DNA of 64,000 nucleotides from Hymenobacter sp. CRA2 (GCF_002007105.1 NZ_MVBC01000010.1:124001-188000); one strand, 5' to 3'; positions 41,118 through 53,458 are shown, counted from the first letter of the stretch. Translations and numbers: made by a program. The notes: generated by a model from the letters alone, not told the origin.

Positions 41118-42479
41118 ATGCCACTGTTCCCATTTACCATTTTCATCGTCGAGGACAACGCCTGGTATAGTGAGTTACTGGCTCATAAACTCGCGCAGAA
41201 CAGCGACTACGTCGTGCGGCAGTTTACTTCGGGCCGCGAGTGCCTAAAGCACTTGAGCGAGGAAACGCCTAACCTGATAACCCTCGACTACTCCCTGCCC
41301 GACGGCACGGGCGAGCAAGTGCTGGCCCAGCTGCGCGAGCGGCTGCCCGAAGTACCCATCATCGTCATATCAGCCCAGGAAAACGTGAGCACGGCCGTGT
41401 CCATGCTCAAGCAAGGGGCCTACGACTACTTTGTAAAAGACGAGGAAACTGCCGACCGCCTGTGGTTCAGCGCCCTGAAGGTGCGCGAGCAGCAGGAGCT
41501 GCGCCGCGAAAACGCCCGCCTGCGCCAGCAGGTTGGGCAGAAGTTTGACCCCGCCCAGGCCCTCATCGGCTCCAGCACCAAAATTCAGGAGCTGCTCACG
41601 CTCATCGACAAAGCCTCGCGCACCAACATCACCGTTTCGCTGAGTGGCGAGACGGGCACGGGCAAGGAGCTGGTGGCCAAGGCCATTCACTTCAAGTCGA
41701 TGCGGCGCGACCAGCCGTTTGTGGCCCTGAACGTGGCCGCCATTCCGCGCGAGCTGCTCGAAAGCGAGCTGTTCGGGCACGAAAAGGGCGCCTTCTCGGG
41801 CGCGGTGAACCGCCGCGTGGGCCACTTCGAGCAAGCTAACGGCGGCACGCTATTTTTGGATGAAATTGCCGAGCTCGACCCCAACCTGCAAGCCAAGCTG
41901 CTGCGCGCCCTGCAGGAGCGGGAGCTGCTGCGGGTGGGCGGCAGCAAGCCTATTCCGTTCGACGCGCGCCTGATGGTGGCCACGCACCGCGACCTGAGCC
42001 TGGAAGTCAAGGAAGGCCGTTTCCGCCAAGACCTGTACTACCGCATGCTGGGCCTACCCATCGTGCTGCCGCCCCTGCGCGAACGGGGCCACGACGTGAT
42101 GCTGCTCGCCGATGCGTTTCTGCGCGAATTCTGCGCGCAGAACACGCTGCCGCCCCTGCGCTTCTCCGAGCAGGCGCGGCACAAGCTGCTGCAGTACTCC
42201 TTCCCCGGCAACGTGCGCGAGCTAAAGGCCGTGGTGGAGCTGGCAGCCGTGCTGGCCGAGGGCGACGTCATTCAGCCCAAGGACCTGTCCTTGCGCAACG
42301 GCGTGGCCACGGAAAGCGAGCCGACCGGGCAGGAGTCGCTGCGCGAGCAGGTGTCGCGCATCGTGCAGCAGAGCCTCGACGCCAACAACGGAAATATTTT
42401 GCAGGTAGCACACCTTCTGAAAATCGGTAAGTCCACCATTTACCGTATGATTCAGAACAACGAGGTTCGGGTGCGCTAA
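41118..42479 (+). CDS. Sigma-54-dependent response regulator (NtrC class)
   Basis: A 453-residue regulator. Residues 1-125 form a receiver (FIVEDNAWYS, phospho-acceptor Asp57 in TLDYSLPDG, Lys in YFVKDE). Residues 155-385 are an AAA+ domain: Walker A GETGTGKE, the sigma-54 loop GAFSGA in place of the usual GAFTGA, Walker B GTLFLDEIAEL, sensor FRQDLYYRM. The C-terminus is a Fis-like helix-turn-helix (NGNILQVAHLLKIGKSTIYRMI). Phosphorylation by the kinase 33 bases downstream is likely, with activation of sigma-54 promoters. The Ser for Thr in the loop is known to be tolerated in some relatives. Confidence 0.93.
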   Translation: MPLFPFTIFIVEDNAWYSELLAHKLAQNSDYVVRQFTSGRECLKHLSEETPNLITLDYSLPDGTGEQVLAQLRERLPEVPIIVISAQENVSTAVSMLKQGAYDYFVKDEETADRLWFSALKVREQQELRRENARLRQQVGQKFDPAQALIGSSTKIQELLTLIDKASRTNITVSLSGETGTGKELVAKAIHFKSMRRDQPFVALNVAAIPRELLESELFGHEKGAFSGAVNRRVGHFEQANGGTLFLDEIAELDPNLQAKLLRALQERELLRVGGSKPIPFDARLMVATHRDLSLEVKEGRFRQDLYYRMLGLPIVLPPLRERGHDVMLLADAFLREFCAQNTLPPLRFSEQARHKLLQYSFPGNVRELKAVVELAAVLAEGDVIQPKDLSLRNGVATESEPTGQESLREQVSRIVQQSLDANNGNILQVAHLLKIGKSTIYRMIQNNEVRVR

Positions 42480-42512
42480 TGCGCATCGGCGGGCCTTGTG
42501 GCCAGGTGTACT

Positions 42513-46100
<3,588 letters not shown>

Positions 46101-46179
46101 ACGCGGCACCGCAACCCCGACTGCTACCCAACCGCGGTTTTCGCGTATGCAGGCCAAACTCCTTTCTCTCGCCCCCACT

Positions 46180-46605
46180 ATGTTTCCCCTCCGAACCTGG
46201 CTGCTGGCCCTGCTGCTGCTGGTGACGCTGGCCACCGGCTGCGCCCGCCGCCGGCGTGCCAAGGCCGAAACGGCCACCAGCGTACCCACCGAAACCCGTA
46301 CCCCCGAAGACATCCGCCGCGAAAACGTGCGCGACCTGGCCTCTGTCATGGCCGATGAGCTGAAACTGCGCGACGAGCAGACGCTGCGCATCCGCCAGGT
46401 GCTGGCTGCCACCGTGGAGCAGGTCAATGCTGCGCAAACGAAGTTCGGCACCGACCGCGCGGGCCTGACCTCGGCCCTGCGCCGCATCAACAGCACGTCC
46501 GAAGGCCAGCTAAAGCAGATCATGACGCCGGCCCAGTACCAGCTCTACCAGCAACGCAAGCCGCAGATTCAGCAGAAGCTGCGCGAGCAACGAGCCGGCA
46601 ACTAA
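46180..46605 (+). CDS. Small lipoprotein, unknown
   Basis: A 141-residue protein if started at MFPLRTWLLALLLLVTLATGC (46180), which gives a lipoprotein signal with Cys21; an ATG at 46147 would add 11 residues before the signal. After an Arg-rich stretch (ARRRRAK) comes a helical, charged domain (NVRDLASVMADELKLRDEQTLRIRQVL, ALRRINSTSEGQLKQIMTPAQYQLYQQ) resembling Spy/CpxP-like envelope proteins that bind unfolded proteins; the LTPAQ..-type repeat supports this weakly. It ends just before a strong terminator. Confidence 0.7.
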   Translation: MFPLRTWLLALLLLVTLATGCARRRRAKAETATSVPTETRTPEDIRRENVRDLASVMADELKLRDEQTLRIRQVLAATVEQVNAAQTKFGTDRAGLTSALRRINSTSEGQLKQIMTPAQYQLYQQRKPQIQQKLREQRAGN

Positions 46606-46647
46606 GCCGCGCCCGCCAGGCAACCCTAGCCTGCCATTTGGCATCTG

Positions 46648-46690
46648 ACGCCGTGGTACCGCCCTTGCAGGCGGTACCACGGCGTTTTTC
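46648..46690 (+). terminator. Terminator hairpin with T-run
   Basis: ACGCCGTGGTACCGCC / GGCGGTACCACGGCGT is a perfect 16-bp stem followed by TTTTCTTTT. It ends the lipoprotein transcript and rules out the upstream starts of the next gene. Confidence 0.88.
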
Positions 46691-46718
46691 TTTTCTCCTC
46701 ACCCTCACTGCTACGGCC

Positions 46719-47249
46719 ATGCCTAAGTTCCTCTTTCCGCTACTGACCTCGGGCCTGCTGCTCGCGGGTGCTGCCGCCCATGCCCAGGCCAGCGAAGTGC
46801 AAGCCCTCACCAAACGCCTCAACGAGCTGATGCGCGACGAACAAGAGCCCCGCACCGAAGCGGTGGTGTCGTTGGCGGGCTGCGGCGTGCGCGAAACCGT
46901 GCGCAAGTACCGCTCCGCCAATAACCCGACAAGCATGAACGTGTCGGTGAGCAAGAGTAAAGACGGCAGCAGCTGGGGCGTGCGCACCAACGACAAAGTG
47001 GAGTTTGAGCTGAGCCTGGGGCTGGACTGGAGCGAAATCGGGGCGGTGAGCTACCAGGCCCAGCAGCGCGAGAAAGACGGCCGCCGCTACTACGAGCTAA
47101 AGCTGCTGCGCCGCCCCGCCGCCGATGGCAAAACCGCCGGCCTCGACTCCATCGACCTGCCCCTGTACACCCAGAACGAGCAGGAAGTGGCCGCACTGGT
47201 GCGCCGCCTCGGGGCCCTGCGTCGGCAGTGCAGCGGGCAGCGCGGCTAG
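46719..47249 (+). CDS. Exported protein of unknown function
   Basis: A 176-residue protein from the ATG at 46719, just after a terminator. Signal peptide: MPKFLFPLLTSGLLLAGAAAHAQ. The mature part starts with a helix (EVQALTKRLNELMRDEQE) and has one Cys (VSLAGCGVRETVRKYRS), then alternating strands ending with a helix (EQEVAALVRRLGALRRQC). I do not recognise the family. A periplasmic location is likely. The next gene, a thioesterase, starts 80 bases on with its own promoter-like box. Confidence 0.7.
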   Translation: MPKFLFPLLTSGLLLAGAAAHAQASEVQALTKRLNELMRDEQEPRTEAVVSLAGCGVRETVRKYRSANNPTSMNVSVSKSKDGSSWGVRTNDKVEFELSLGLDWSEIGAVSYQAQQREKDGRRYYELKLLRRPAADGKTAGLDSIDLPLYTQNEQEVAALVRRLGALRRQCSGQRG

Positions 47250-47292
47250 GGCCTGGAGCAGGCGCCACCAAACCCGGCAGCGGGCGCCGCCG

Positions 47293-47300
47293 TACCTTGC
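47293..47300 (+). promoter_or_regulatory. Candidate -7 promoter element
   Basis: TACCTTGC, close to TAnnTTTG(C), lies 30 bases before the thioesterase ATG (47330). Confidence 0.4.
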
Positions 47301-47329
47301 GGCCGCATTCTTCCTTTTGCCGCTTCCCT

Positions 47330-47866
47330 ATGAACGCTGCCTCCCTGCCCCGCACGCCCGAGTCCCGGCACCGCATTTTCTTCCAGGACTGCGACCAGCT
47401 CGGCCACCTCAACAACGCCCGCTACCTCGACTACTTCCTCAACGCCCGCGAGGAGCACACCCTCCAGCACTACGCCCTGAACCTGGGCCAGCTGGCCCGC
47501 GAGCAGCGCGCCGCCTGGGTTATCACCAAGCACCACATCAGCTACCTGAAGCCCGCCAACCACGCCGAGCAGGTGCTCATCCGCACCCAGCTGATCCACT
47601 TCGACAACTCGCGCCTGGTGGTGGAGATGCAGATGCTCGACGACGCCGGCCTGCGCCTGAAGTCTCTGCTGTGGTCGGAAATGGCCTACGTGAGCCTGAC
47701 CACCGGCAAGCGCACTGAGCACACCGACGCCGTGATGGACATGCTGGAGCAGCTGGACGTGGACGACATCAACTACGACCCCGACGGCTTCGACGAGCGG
47801 ACCCACGAGCTGCGCCGCCACTTCAAGCAGCTGCGCAAGGCCGCCGGCCACGAGGGCGACGAATAA
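47330..47866 (+). CDS. Acyl-CoA thioesterase, hotdog fold
   Basis: A 178-residue protein (start MNAASLPRTPES, 34 codons into the open frame). It has the 4HBT signature: FFQDCDQLGHLNNARYLDYF, where the Asp before Q/M-x-G-H-x-N-N is the catalytic residue of 4-hydroxybenzoyl-CoA thioesterases, then HHISYLKPANHAEQVLIRT and VEMQMLDDAGLRLKS. A C-terminal tail of 35 residues is acidic and Arg-rich. The substrate is unknown, probably a long- or medium-chain acyl-CoA. It is monocistronic with a hairpin terminator. Confidence 0.88.
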   Translation: MNAASLPRTPESRHRIFFQDCDQLGHLNNARYLDYFLNAREEHTLQHYALNLGQLAREQRAAWVITKHHISYLKPANHAEQVLIRTQLIHFDNSRLVVEMQMLDDAGLRLKSLLWSEMAYVSLTTGKRTEHTDAVMDMLEQLDVDDINYDPDGFDERTHELRRHFKQLRKAAGHEGDE

Positions 47867-47894
47867 CCCCGGCTTCCCGTTTGCCGTTAAGCCC

Positions 47895-47938
47895 AAACCG
47901 GAGCTGCCCCACGCGGGGCGGCTCCGGTTTGCTTTTTT
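47895..47938 (+). terminator. Terminator of the thioesterase gene
   Basis: The stem AAACCGGAGCTGCCCC / GGGGCGGCTCCGGTTT (one mismatch) is followed by GCTTTTTT. Confidence 0.85.
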
Positions 47939-47963
47939 CTACCACACCAAACACCTGACTGAC

Positions 47964-48518
47964 ATGAGCATTTTTGGCACCGACCCGCTCAAGGGCAAGC
48001 GCGTCGCCTTCCTGGCCACCGACGGTTTTGAACAATCCGAACTGGAAAAACCCCTGAAAGCCCTCAAGGACGCCGGCGCCGACGTTGAGGTAGTGTCGCT
48101 GAAGAGCGGCTCCATCAAGGGCTGGGACGAGAAAGACTGGGGCGACAAGGTGAAAGTCGACAAAACCCTGGACGAGGTAAAGCCCGCCGACTACGACGCG
48201 CTGGTGCTGCCCGGCGGGCAGATGAACCCCGACGTGCTGCGCACCGAGCCCAAAGCCGTGGCGTTTGCGGCCGATTTCGTGCGCGCCGGCAAAGTGGTGG
48301 GCGCCATCTGCCACGGCCCCTGGACGCTGGTGGAAGCCGACGTGGTGCGCGGCAAGAAGCTCACCAGCTGGCCGAGCCTGAAGACCGATATCCGGAACGC
48401 CGGCGGCCAGTGGGAAGACGCCACCGTGGTGGTCGACGGCAACCTGATTACCAGCCGCAACCCCGACGATATTCCCGCGTTTAACGAAAAACTAATCGAG
48501 AAGATCGGGGCCCGCTAA
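47964..48518 (+). CDS. DJ-1/PfpI family protein (YhbO type)
   Basis: A 184-residue member of the DJ-1/PfpI superfamily. It opens VAFLATDGFEQSELEKPL (Glu that pairs with the Cys), has DALVLPGGQMNPDVLR, and the nucleophile elbow GAICHGPWTLVEADVV with Cys followed by His. These match YhbO/YajL-like stress proteins reported as chaperones or deglycases; the true reaction is disputed. The C-terminal part ITSRNPDDIPAFNEKLIE is typical. It is cytosolic and monocistronic. Confidence 0.93.
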   Translation: MSIFGTDPLKGKRVAFLATDGFEQSELEKPLKALKDAGADVEVVSLKSGSIKGWDEKDWGDKVKVDKTLDEVKPADYDALVLPGGQMNPDVLRTEPKAVAFAADFVRAGKVVGAICHGPWTLVEADVVRGKKLTSWPSLKTDIRNAGGQWEDATVVVDGNLITSRNPDDIPAFNEKLIEKIGAR

Positions 48519-48547
48519 CGGCCCCCAACGCCTCACTCTGTACCCAG

Positions 48548-48577
48548 CCGCCCGGCCGCCTTCCCGCAGCCGGGCGG
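48548..48577. terminator. Terminator hairpin
   Basis: CCGCCCGG / CCGGGCGG lies between the convergent DJ-1-like and membrane-protein genes. Confidence 0.65.
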
Positions 48578-48599
48578 TTGTGTTTCGGGCGCCCACGGG

Positions 48600-49115
48600 C
48601 TACGGCACCAGCGCCAGCAGCTGGTCCGCGAAGCGGTGATACAGGCCGTAGAGGCCCGCATCGAAGAGCAGCAGGAACGCGCCCTGTACCGCCACCGACT
48701 GCCCAAAGCCCAGCAGCCGCTGCGGGCGCTCATCGGCCTCGGTAGCGGCGGCGCGGGCTCGCAGCCACGCGCCCACTACCAGGTAGGCCACGTCGAGCCC
48801 TACGTTGACCAGCAGCAGCTTCTCAAAATTGTACTGAGCCCGCAGGCTTTCGGCCAGCGTGAAGCCCGTGGCGTGCAGGGGCTGCGCCTGAATGATGCCC
48901 CAGGTAGCCAGGCACGCGTTGATGGCGCCCCAGCCGATGTTCATCTGGTGGAAATAATGCCGCGCCAGCTGGGGCGAAGTGCTTTTGACCAGCCAGCCGC
49001 TCAGCAGCAGGTTCAGCAGCGCCCACGTGCCGAGCACGCCCATGCCCTGCTGGGCCAGCAGTTCGCGGTGGTGGTTGATGGCATCGAGCGTGGTGGTAGC
49101 GGCAGAGTCGAGCAT
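48600..49115 (-). CDS. Four-helix membrane protein (DUF6992-like)
   Basis: A 171-residue integral membrane protein, start MLDSAATTTLDAINHHREL at 49115. Four hydrophobic segments are visible: MGVLGTWALLNLLLSGWLV, WGAINACLATWGIIQA, LLLVNVGLDVAYLVVGAWL and VAVQGAFLLLFDAGLYGLYH. The HQMNIGWGAINACLA motif between the first two resembles the DUF6992 family of Bacteroidota; the role is unknown. It is a single gene between hairpin terminators. Confidence 0.75.
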   Translation of the reverse strand: MLDSAATTTLDAINHHRELLAQQGMGVLGTWALLNLLLSGWLVKSTSPQLARHYFHQMNIGWGAINACLATWGIIQAQPLHATGFTLAESLRAQYNFEKLLLVNVGLDVAYLVVGAWLRARAAATEADERPQRLLGFGQSVAVQGAFLLLFDAGLYGLYHRFADQLLALVP

Positions 49116-49144
49116 GGCGAAAGGTAATGGCCGGGACCAAAAAA

Positions 49145-49170
49145 GAAGCCGGCCCTTTGGGGTCGGCTTC
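49145..49170. terminator. Hairpin upstream of the DUF6992-like gene
   Basis: GAAGCCGGCCC / GGGTCGGCTTC (one wobble) with an A6 run on the left side is placed to end transcription of the minus-strand beta-barrel gene at 49198. Confidence 0.6.
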
Positions 49171-49197
49171 CTGCGGAGCATGAAGGAGTAGTAGCGG

Positions 49198-49881
49198 CTA
49201 TTGCGAGAAGCCGAAGCCTACGTACACCTGAATCAGGCTGTTCTTGATGTTGTTCAGGTGGCCATCCGGCGTGGCCATGCCGTTTTCCATCTTCGGGTCG
49301 TTGTAGATGTTGGCCAGGCTCAGCACGTAGCGGCCGCCCACGCGGGCCGGCCCTACGCGGGCCTCAATGCCGCCCACCGCACCGTAATCCAGCGAGTTGT
49401 AGTTGCGGTCTGAGACGTTTACCTGCTGGCCGTTTTCCTTGGCGTTGACCAGCAGCGACACCTGCGGGCCCACGTGCACGCTCACGTTATCCACGAAGTT
49501 GTATACGAACATCACCGGCACCTGAATGTAGTCGAGGTGCGTGGTGTAGGAGCCGGTGTTGGGGCGGTAAGCCGAGGCCGCCTTGAAGCCCTGACGGCTG
49601 TAAAGTGCCTCTACCTGAATGGAGGTTTGGGGCGAGAAGCCGAACTGCGCGTAGGCCCCGGCGTGGAATGCCTGGCGGTTGGCGTCGTCGGTGTAGTTTT
49701 TTTTGTCGTCTCCGCGGAAGTCCGAGGAGTTCCAGCCGCCCTTGATGCCGAAGCCGTTGTTGCGCGAGTCCGGTGTGGTTTGGTAGTCCGACGATTTGCG
49801 GATGCCTTCGACGCCGCGCTGGGCCAAGGCGCTGCCGCCGCACAGGGCGCACAGCGAAAGAATGAGTGCAATTTTTTTCAT
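49198..49881 (-). CDS. Outer-membrane beta-barrel protein, porin family
   Basis: A 227-residue protein. The start at 49881 (MKKIALILSLCALCGGSALAQ) gives a signal peptide. Strands: NGFGIKGGWNSSDFRG, FHAGAYAQFGFSPQTSIQVEALY, LDYIQVPVMFVYNF, VSVHVGPQVSLLV, VGGRYVLSLANIYN, and a C-terminal IQVYVGFGFSQ. It is of the OMP_b-brl type with the same plan as the protein at 34540-35298. A disordered Asp/Lys-rich loop (DDKKNYTDDANRQ) lies after the second strand. Ligand unknown. Confidence 0.85.
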   Translation of the reverse strand: MKKIALILSLCALCGGSALAQRGVEGIRKSSDYQTTPDSRNNGFGIKGGWNSSDFRGDDKKNYTDDANRQAFHAGAYAQFGFSPQTSIQVEALYSRQGFKAASAYRPNTGSYTTHLDYIQVPVMFVYNFVDNVSVHVGPQVSLLVNAKENGQQVNVSDRNYNSLDYGAVGGIEARVGPARVGGRYVLSLANIYNDPKMENGMATPDGHLNNIKNSLIQVYVGFGFSQ

Positions 49882-50067
49882 GGTGAAAGAGTCAGTAGGG
49901 AGTTTGGCGGACCGCATTAATTACAGCGGCATTAGCAGGGTTCTATACTTGGCAGGCCGTAAGCGGGTTACAGCCAAGCCCGGCAGTTTTAAAAATTTTC
50001 TTGCCGAGCCTCTTGCTACGCATTATATTGCTGGGTTATGTTTGCAGCTTCGAACAACACCCCGTTC

Positions 50068-50142
50068 GGAGCGTTAGCTCAGTTGGTTTAGAGCACCACC
50101 TTGACACGGTGGAGGTCACTGGTTCGAGTCCAGTACGCTTCA
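50068..50142 (+). tRNA. tRNA-Val (GAC)
   Basis: The cloverleaf is complete: acceptor GGAGCGT/ACGCTTC (one G-T), D-arm GCTC-AGTTGGTTTA-GAGC, anticodon stem CCACC/GGTGG with loop TTGACAC (anticodon GAC), T-arm CTGG-TTCGAGT-CCAG. CCA is not encoded. It stands 130 bases from the phage-tail module and could be an integration site. Confidence 0.95.
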
Positions 50143-50147
50143 CGAAA

Positions 50148-50178
50148 AAGCCCCCTCGGTTGCCGAGGGGGCTTTTTT
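50148..50178. terminator. Terminator after tRNA-Val
   Basis: AAGCCCCCTCGG-TTG-CCGAGGGGGCTTTTTT follows the tRNA by five bases and may also end the minus-strand tail operon. Confidence 0.85.
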
Positions 50179-50271
50179 ATTGGAATGGGCTTAATCAAAC
50201 AGCTTCGGTATCAGCCCATTACCACCAGCAATTCCACCCTTACAAATCTGTTATTGAGCAACTTATAGTTT

Positions 50272-51183
50272 TTAAAAACTAACCCACATGCGGAAGGCTA
50301 AAACGGTAAAAGGGGGTCGGTTATCGAACGGCTGGCTGTCACCCTTCTCCTGAATAACGTGGTAATGGTTGCCAGCTGTAGAAGTTGTTTTGGTTACCGT
50401 GGTGTCAAGCGTACGTCTTCTATTACCACCTGCGTCGGTTTCATTTTCTTCCGCGCCGAATCGGTCGGTATAAGTGTGAGTATGAGCACCGGCACTGTCC
50501 ATTAGGTGGGTGTGCTTGGGCATTTGCTCTTCAGTCAGGGTGACTTCTCTGGCTCCGCCTGTCTTACGGGTGGCGTTGTAGTCGCTCCCGAGCGCACCGC
50601 CCGTGCCAAAGCCCACCGGAAATTGTCCCGCCATGTTAGGCGTGTTGTTGTTGCCGTTACAGAGTGCCCAACCATAAGCCGGGGTTCCGTACCTGCCCTT
50701 ACCGGTGCTGTCGTAGTACGGGCCAAAATCAGCCATCAGGCCGATTTCGGCTACTTCGCGCCATTGCCGTTCGCGGGCTTTGTTTACGCGCAGTGCTCCA
50801 TCAGCAGTGACTAGCACTTTTTCCCCGGGGGTGGCCGCGTCGTAGGCGCGGGCTAGCACCACGGCTTCGCCCATCGTGGCTTTACTGCCGCCCGTTTGGT
50901 AGGGACGTTGCTCGGTGGTTTGGTAAGCATCAGCGTATAATTCCTGCGGCAACGTCACGTTGCTTGCCCCGCTGAAGCGCTTGATTTCACCGTCAATGTA
51001 GACAAGCCCAGGGTTGATGTCGTACTGATTATTACCCCGCACACTCACTTCGCAGCCAGCCACCACGCACGCTAGCAAGCCTGTCAGCTGACCATTGACA
51101 GCGTCGTAGATTTCGTCCTGCAGGACGACCAAATCATCACTATTGAGAGGACGTCCACCGTCCAAAAATTCAAGCTGTTTCAT
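50272..51183 (-). CDS. Phage tail collar-type fibre protein
   Basis: A 303-residue tail-tip protein, start MKQLEFLDGGRPLNSDDL at 51183, one base after the stop of the gpI-like gene. The N-terminal half looks like a fibre-attachment segment (VVLQDEIYDAVNGQL). The C-terminal half has the tail-collar pattern: AYGWALCNGNNNTPNMAG, QFPVGFGTG, and MPKHTH...HTHTY...HYH, a metal-binding His series. It ends NRPPFTVLAFRMWV. Probably a receptor-binding tip. The base composition of this and the next five genes is clearly less GC-rich than the rest of the module. Confidence 0.85.
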   Translation of the reverse strand: MKQLEFLDGGRPLNSDDLVVLQDEIYDAVNGQLTGLLACVVAGCEVSVRGNNQYDINPGLVYIDGEIKRFSGASNVTLPQELYADAYQTTEQRPYQTGGSKATMGEAVVLARAYDAATPGEKVLVTADGALRVNKARERQWREVAEIGLMADFGPYYDSTGKGRYGTPAYGWALCNGNNNTPNMAGQFPVGFGTGGALGSDYNATRKTGGAREVTLTEEQMPKHTHLMDSAGAHTHTYTDRFGAEENETDAGGNRRRTLDTTVTKTTSTAGNHYHVIQEKGDSQPFDNRPPFTVLAFRMWVSF

Positions 51184-51184
51184 T

Positions 51185-51727
51185 TTAAACGTACTGAATG
51201 CGGTATTTGACAAGAGCCAGTTTCAGTTGATCAATCCGGGCCTTCAAGGCCGGTTCTTGACCACTGAGAGTAGCAGGACAGCGCACCACAAAGCCAATCA
51301 GGCTGGCCTCTTCCGCTACCGAGTTAAGCACCAGATGCGGCCCGGCTTCGCGGGCTGATTTGATGTTCTTTGGGGACTCGGGCTCCCGAACGAAATTGAT
51401 GTAGACAGGCACCGAAACCGCGTCAGAATTAATGATTCGGATACGGGCTAGTACTGGATCAAACCGGTCGTTCAAGGCACGCTGAAAGGCCAGCGTTTGG
51501 CCGTTGTAGCTCAGTTCGCGCCGGACTGTAGCTTGAAATTCGATGAAGACCTGGTACAGACTGGCTAGTGGTGCCAACAAGCTGTTTAGGTAGGCTAGCA
51601 TCCGGGGCTTCCGCAGTGTGCGAGGCAGCAACCCAGCCACGAGCGTTGGCAGCGCAAAGCGGTAGCGCACGGGTACCTTTACCAGCAGCGAGACCAAGTG
51701 AGGTGGTATTACAACGGGCCTAGCCAT
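51185..51727 (-). CDS. gpI-like baseplate protein (by position)
   Basis: A 180-residue protein from MARPVVIPPHLVSLLV at 51727, overlapping the end of the baseplate J gene by 8 bases. It lacks an obvious motif, but its place after the J protein and before a fibre gene matches P2 gpI, which joins the baseplate to the fibres. Sequence similarity to gpI is not visible to me. Features: a helical N-terminus, SLYQVFIEFQATVRREL, and later strands (SVPVYINFVREPES). Assignment by synteny. Confidence 0.55.
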   Translation of the reverse strand: MARPVVIPPHLVSLLVKVPVRYRFALPTLVAGLLPRTLRKPRMLAYLNSLLAPLASLYQVFIEFQATVRRELSYNGQTLAFQRALNDRFDPVLARIRIINSDAVSVPVYINFVREPESPKNIKSAREAGPHLVLNSVAEEASLIGFVVRCPATLSGQEPALKARIDQLKLALVKYRIQYV

Positions 51728-52541
51728 AAGGGACGAATGAAATGGTGTCGACAAAAAGAGCCAAGGGGTCTTCCACGATGTAGCCTGCCTCGGTTTCGTA
51801 GACGCGCCGAATGTCAGTCAGAGCAGTCGAGCCATGAGCCCGTGCTTGCACGCTGGTTATCAGCAAATCTTTCACACCGGGCACACGCTGAATGGCGTCT
51901 TCTATTCTGGCTTTGAAAACCTGCCCATCAAATTCAAGAGCCAGGAGGTAGTCTTGAACGGCGGCCCTCACGCGCGTCTTAAGTGTGTTCAAATCCTGAA
52001 GCGGGTCGTAATACACTTCCCCTATTACTCTCAAGTAGTCTGGATTTAGTGTAACCACTTCAATCCGAGTTCCAGGATAGCGAATGGCATTTACGTAGCC
52101 GATGACCTGATTTTTCTCCGCAACGGTGAGCGGCTTTAAGCCACCAACCGACAAGGTATCCGCGGTGGCGACCTTGATGTAAAGCTTGCCCGTGCTGACG
52201 TTTTCCTTTGCCGTGGCCTGGCTGACGATTTTGTCCCCGGTAGAGCCGGCCGGGTAGTGGATACCGTCATCATCGACCAGCAGTGTATCACCAGCCTGAA
52301 ATTTCTTCACCTGGTCAGCGTACCACTTGGCGGTACCGGGTTGTGCCCGGGCCAAGGCGGTTTCGACGTCGGCCCGATGCCGGTCGAAGATGGTTTCGTG
52401 TACCCATAAGGCCGCAGCCACCGCGGAAGCAAGCAGCTTGTAGATGGCCACTGCGGAAGGGCTGTTAAGCAGTACAAGCTCGGGCTTGGCCGCAATGGAA
52501 TCCAGAATGGATTGGTAGATGGTTGGAATGGTGCGAGCCAT
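51720..52541 (-). CDS. Baseplate J/gp47-like protein
   Basis: A 273-residue structural protein. The core pattern fits the baseplate J family: a long first half with DDDGIHYPAGSTGDKIVSQA and VGGLKPLTVAEKNQVIGYVN, then VTLNPDYLRVIGEVYYDP, a helix (DLNTLKTRVRAAVQDYLLAL), and RIEDAIQRVPGVKDLLITSVQAR, the usual end of the domain. It should be a wedge protein of the contractile tail baseplate. It overlaps the preceding gene by one base (TAATG). Confidence 0.8.
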   Translation of the reverse strand: MARTIPTIYQSILDSIAAKPELVLLNSPSAVAIYKLLASAVAAALWVHETIFDRHRADVETALARAQPGTAKWYADQVKKFQAGDTLLVDDDGIHYPAGSTGDKIVSQATAKENVSTGKLYIKVATADTLSVGGLKPLTVAEKNQVIGYVNAIRYPGTRIEVVTLNPDYLRVIGEVYYDPLQDLNTLKTRVRAAVQDYLLALEFDGQVFKARIEDAIQRVPGVKDLLITSVQARAHGSTALTDIRRVYETEAGYIVEDPLALFVDTISFVPYG

Positions 52542-53446
52542 TAGGAGAACATATTGAATTGGTCACGGATGAACAGGTCCACATCGTAGGCCACCGACAC
52601 CGATTCGCCACCGAGAATCAGCAGAGTGGACAAGTAGGCTTCAGACGCGGGAATGATGGAACCGTAAGCGTAGCCGCCCAAATAGAGTGGGCCGGAAGAA
52701 GCCGGAAACGCGCCTTTGATGTAGTTCGCGTTTACAATGCACGGGAAGCCGTTGCCCAGCACAATGCATTCCGGGTCGCGGTTGGCCCGAAAGCGGGCAG
52801 CGCACCGGATTTCTTGCCCGACGTAGTTCGGTGTAGCACCTTCGCCACCGTAGGGCAAAATGGATTCGTGGCCTGAATAGTAGTTCGTATGCTGAAAACG
52901 CGGTGCGCCGTATTGCGATGCTACGGCCACATAAGAGGCACTAGGGCCACCGGGCGAGTAGCCCCACCAACACTGGTCAGCCGGAGTGCTGCGGCCCAGG
53001 CTGAAGGCCATATAGGTGGAGCCGACCGGAATATCCGGCACGTAGATTGGCGAAAGCAGAAACTTCAGTTCAGGATGGTTGGCGTAGCCTAGTTGCAGGA
53101 TCGGACCGGGGTACCCATCAAGGCTCACCGCGTCACGCTGCACTGGGTCAATGGAAAACAACTGACTAACCCGGCTACTGTGATTCAGCTTGAAGCCGAA
53201 ACGAGGGTCAAGCCATACCGCGCAATCCTGAAGAACGCCCCGCGTCTTCAGCAGCTTGTAACAGGCATCGACATAGCGCAAATCCAGCCCGATACCCCCA
53301 GCCGCCTGGACACGGGCCTGGTGGGTTATACTTTCCGGCTCCGGTGAGAAAACGGTGCTGGTGCGGTAGCCGGTAAGCTTCGGCAACGCGCCGCCGTTTT
53401 GGCCCTTCAAAGGGGTTTTAAAGATGCTTTGTGCAAGGTAGGACAT
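52541..53446 (-). CDS. Phage tail-tip protein of unknown fold
   Basis: A 301-residue protein, start MSYLAQSIFKTPLKGQNGG at 53446 (a GTG two codons earlier is possible). It is beta-rich, with many Gly, Tyr and Pro (GPILQLGYANHPELKFLLS, YSPGGPSASYVAV, GYAYGSIIPASEAYLSTLLILGG), resembling a lectin-like (concanavalin/LamG) jelly roll of tail proteins; this is a guess from pattern. It lies between the collagen-like fibre and the J protein. Receptor or sugar binding is a plausible role. Confidence 0.55.
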   Translation of the reverse strand: MSYLAQSIFKTPLKGQNGGALPKLTGYRTSTVFSPEPESITHQARVQAAGGIGLDLRYVDACYKLLKTRGVLQDCAVWLDPRFGFKLNHSSRVSQLFSIDPVQRDAVSLDGYPGPILQLGYANHPELKFLLSPIYVPDIPVGSTYMAFSLGRSTPADQCWWGYSPGGPSASYVAVASQYGAPRFQHTNYYSGHESILPYGGEGATPNYVGQEIRCAARFRANRDPECIVLGNGFPCIVNANYIKGAFPASSGPLYLGGYAYGSIIPASEAYLSTLLILGGESVSVAYDVDLFIRDQFNMFS

Positions 53447-53458
53447 GGCCACTTTTCA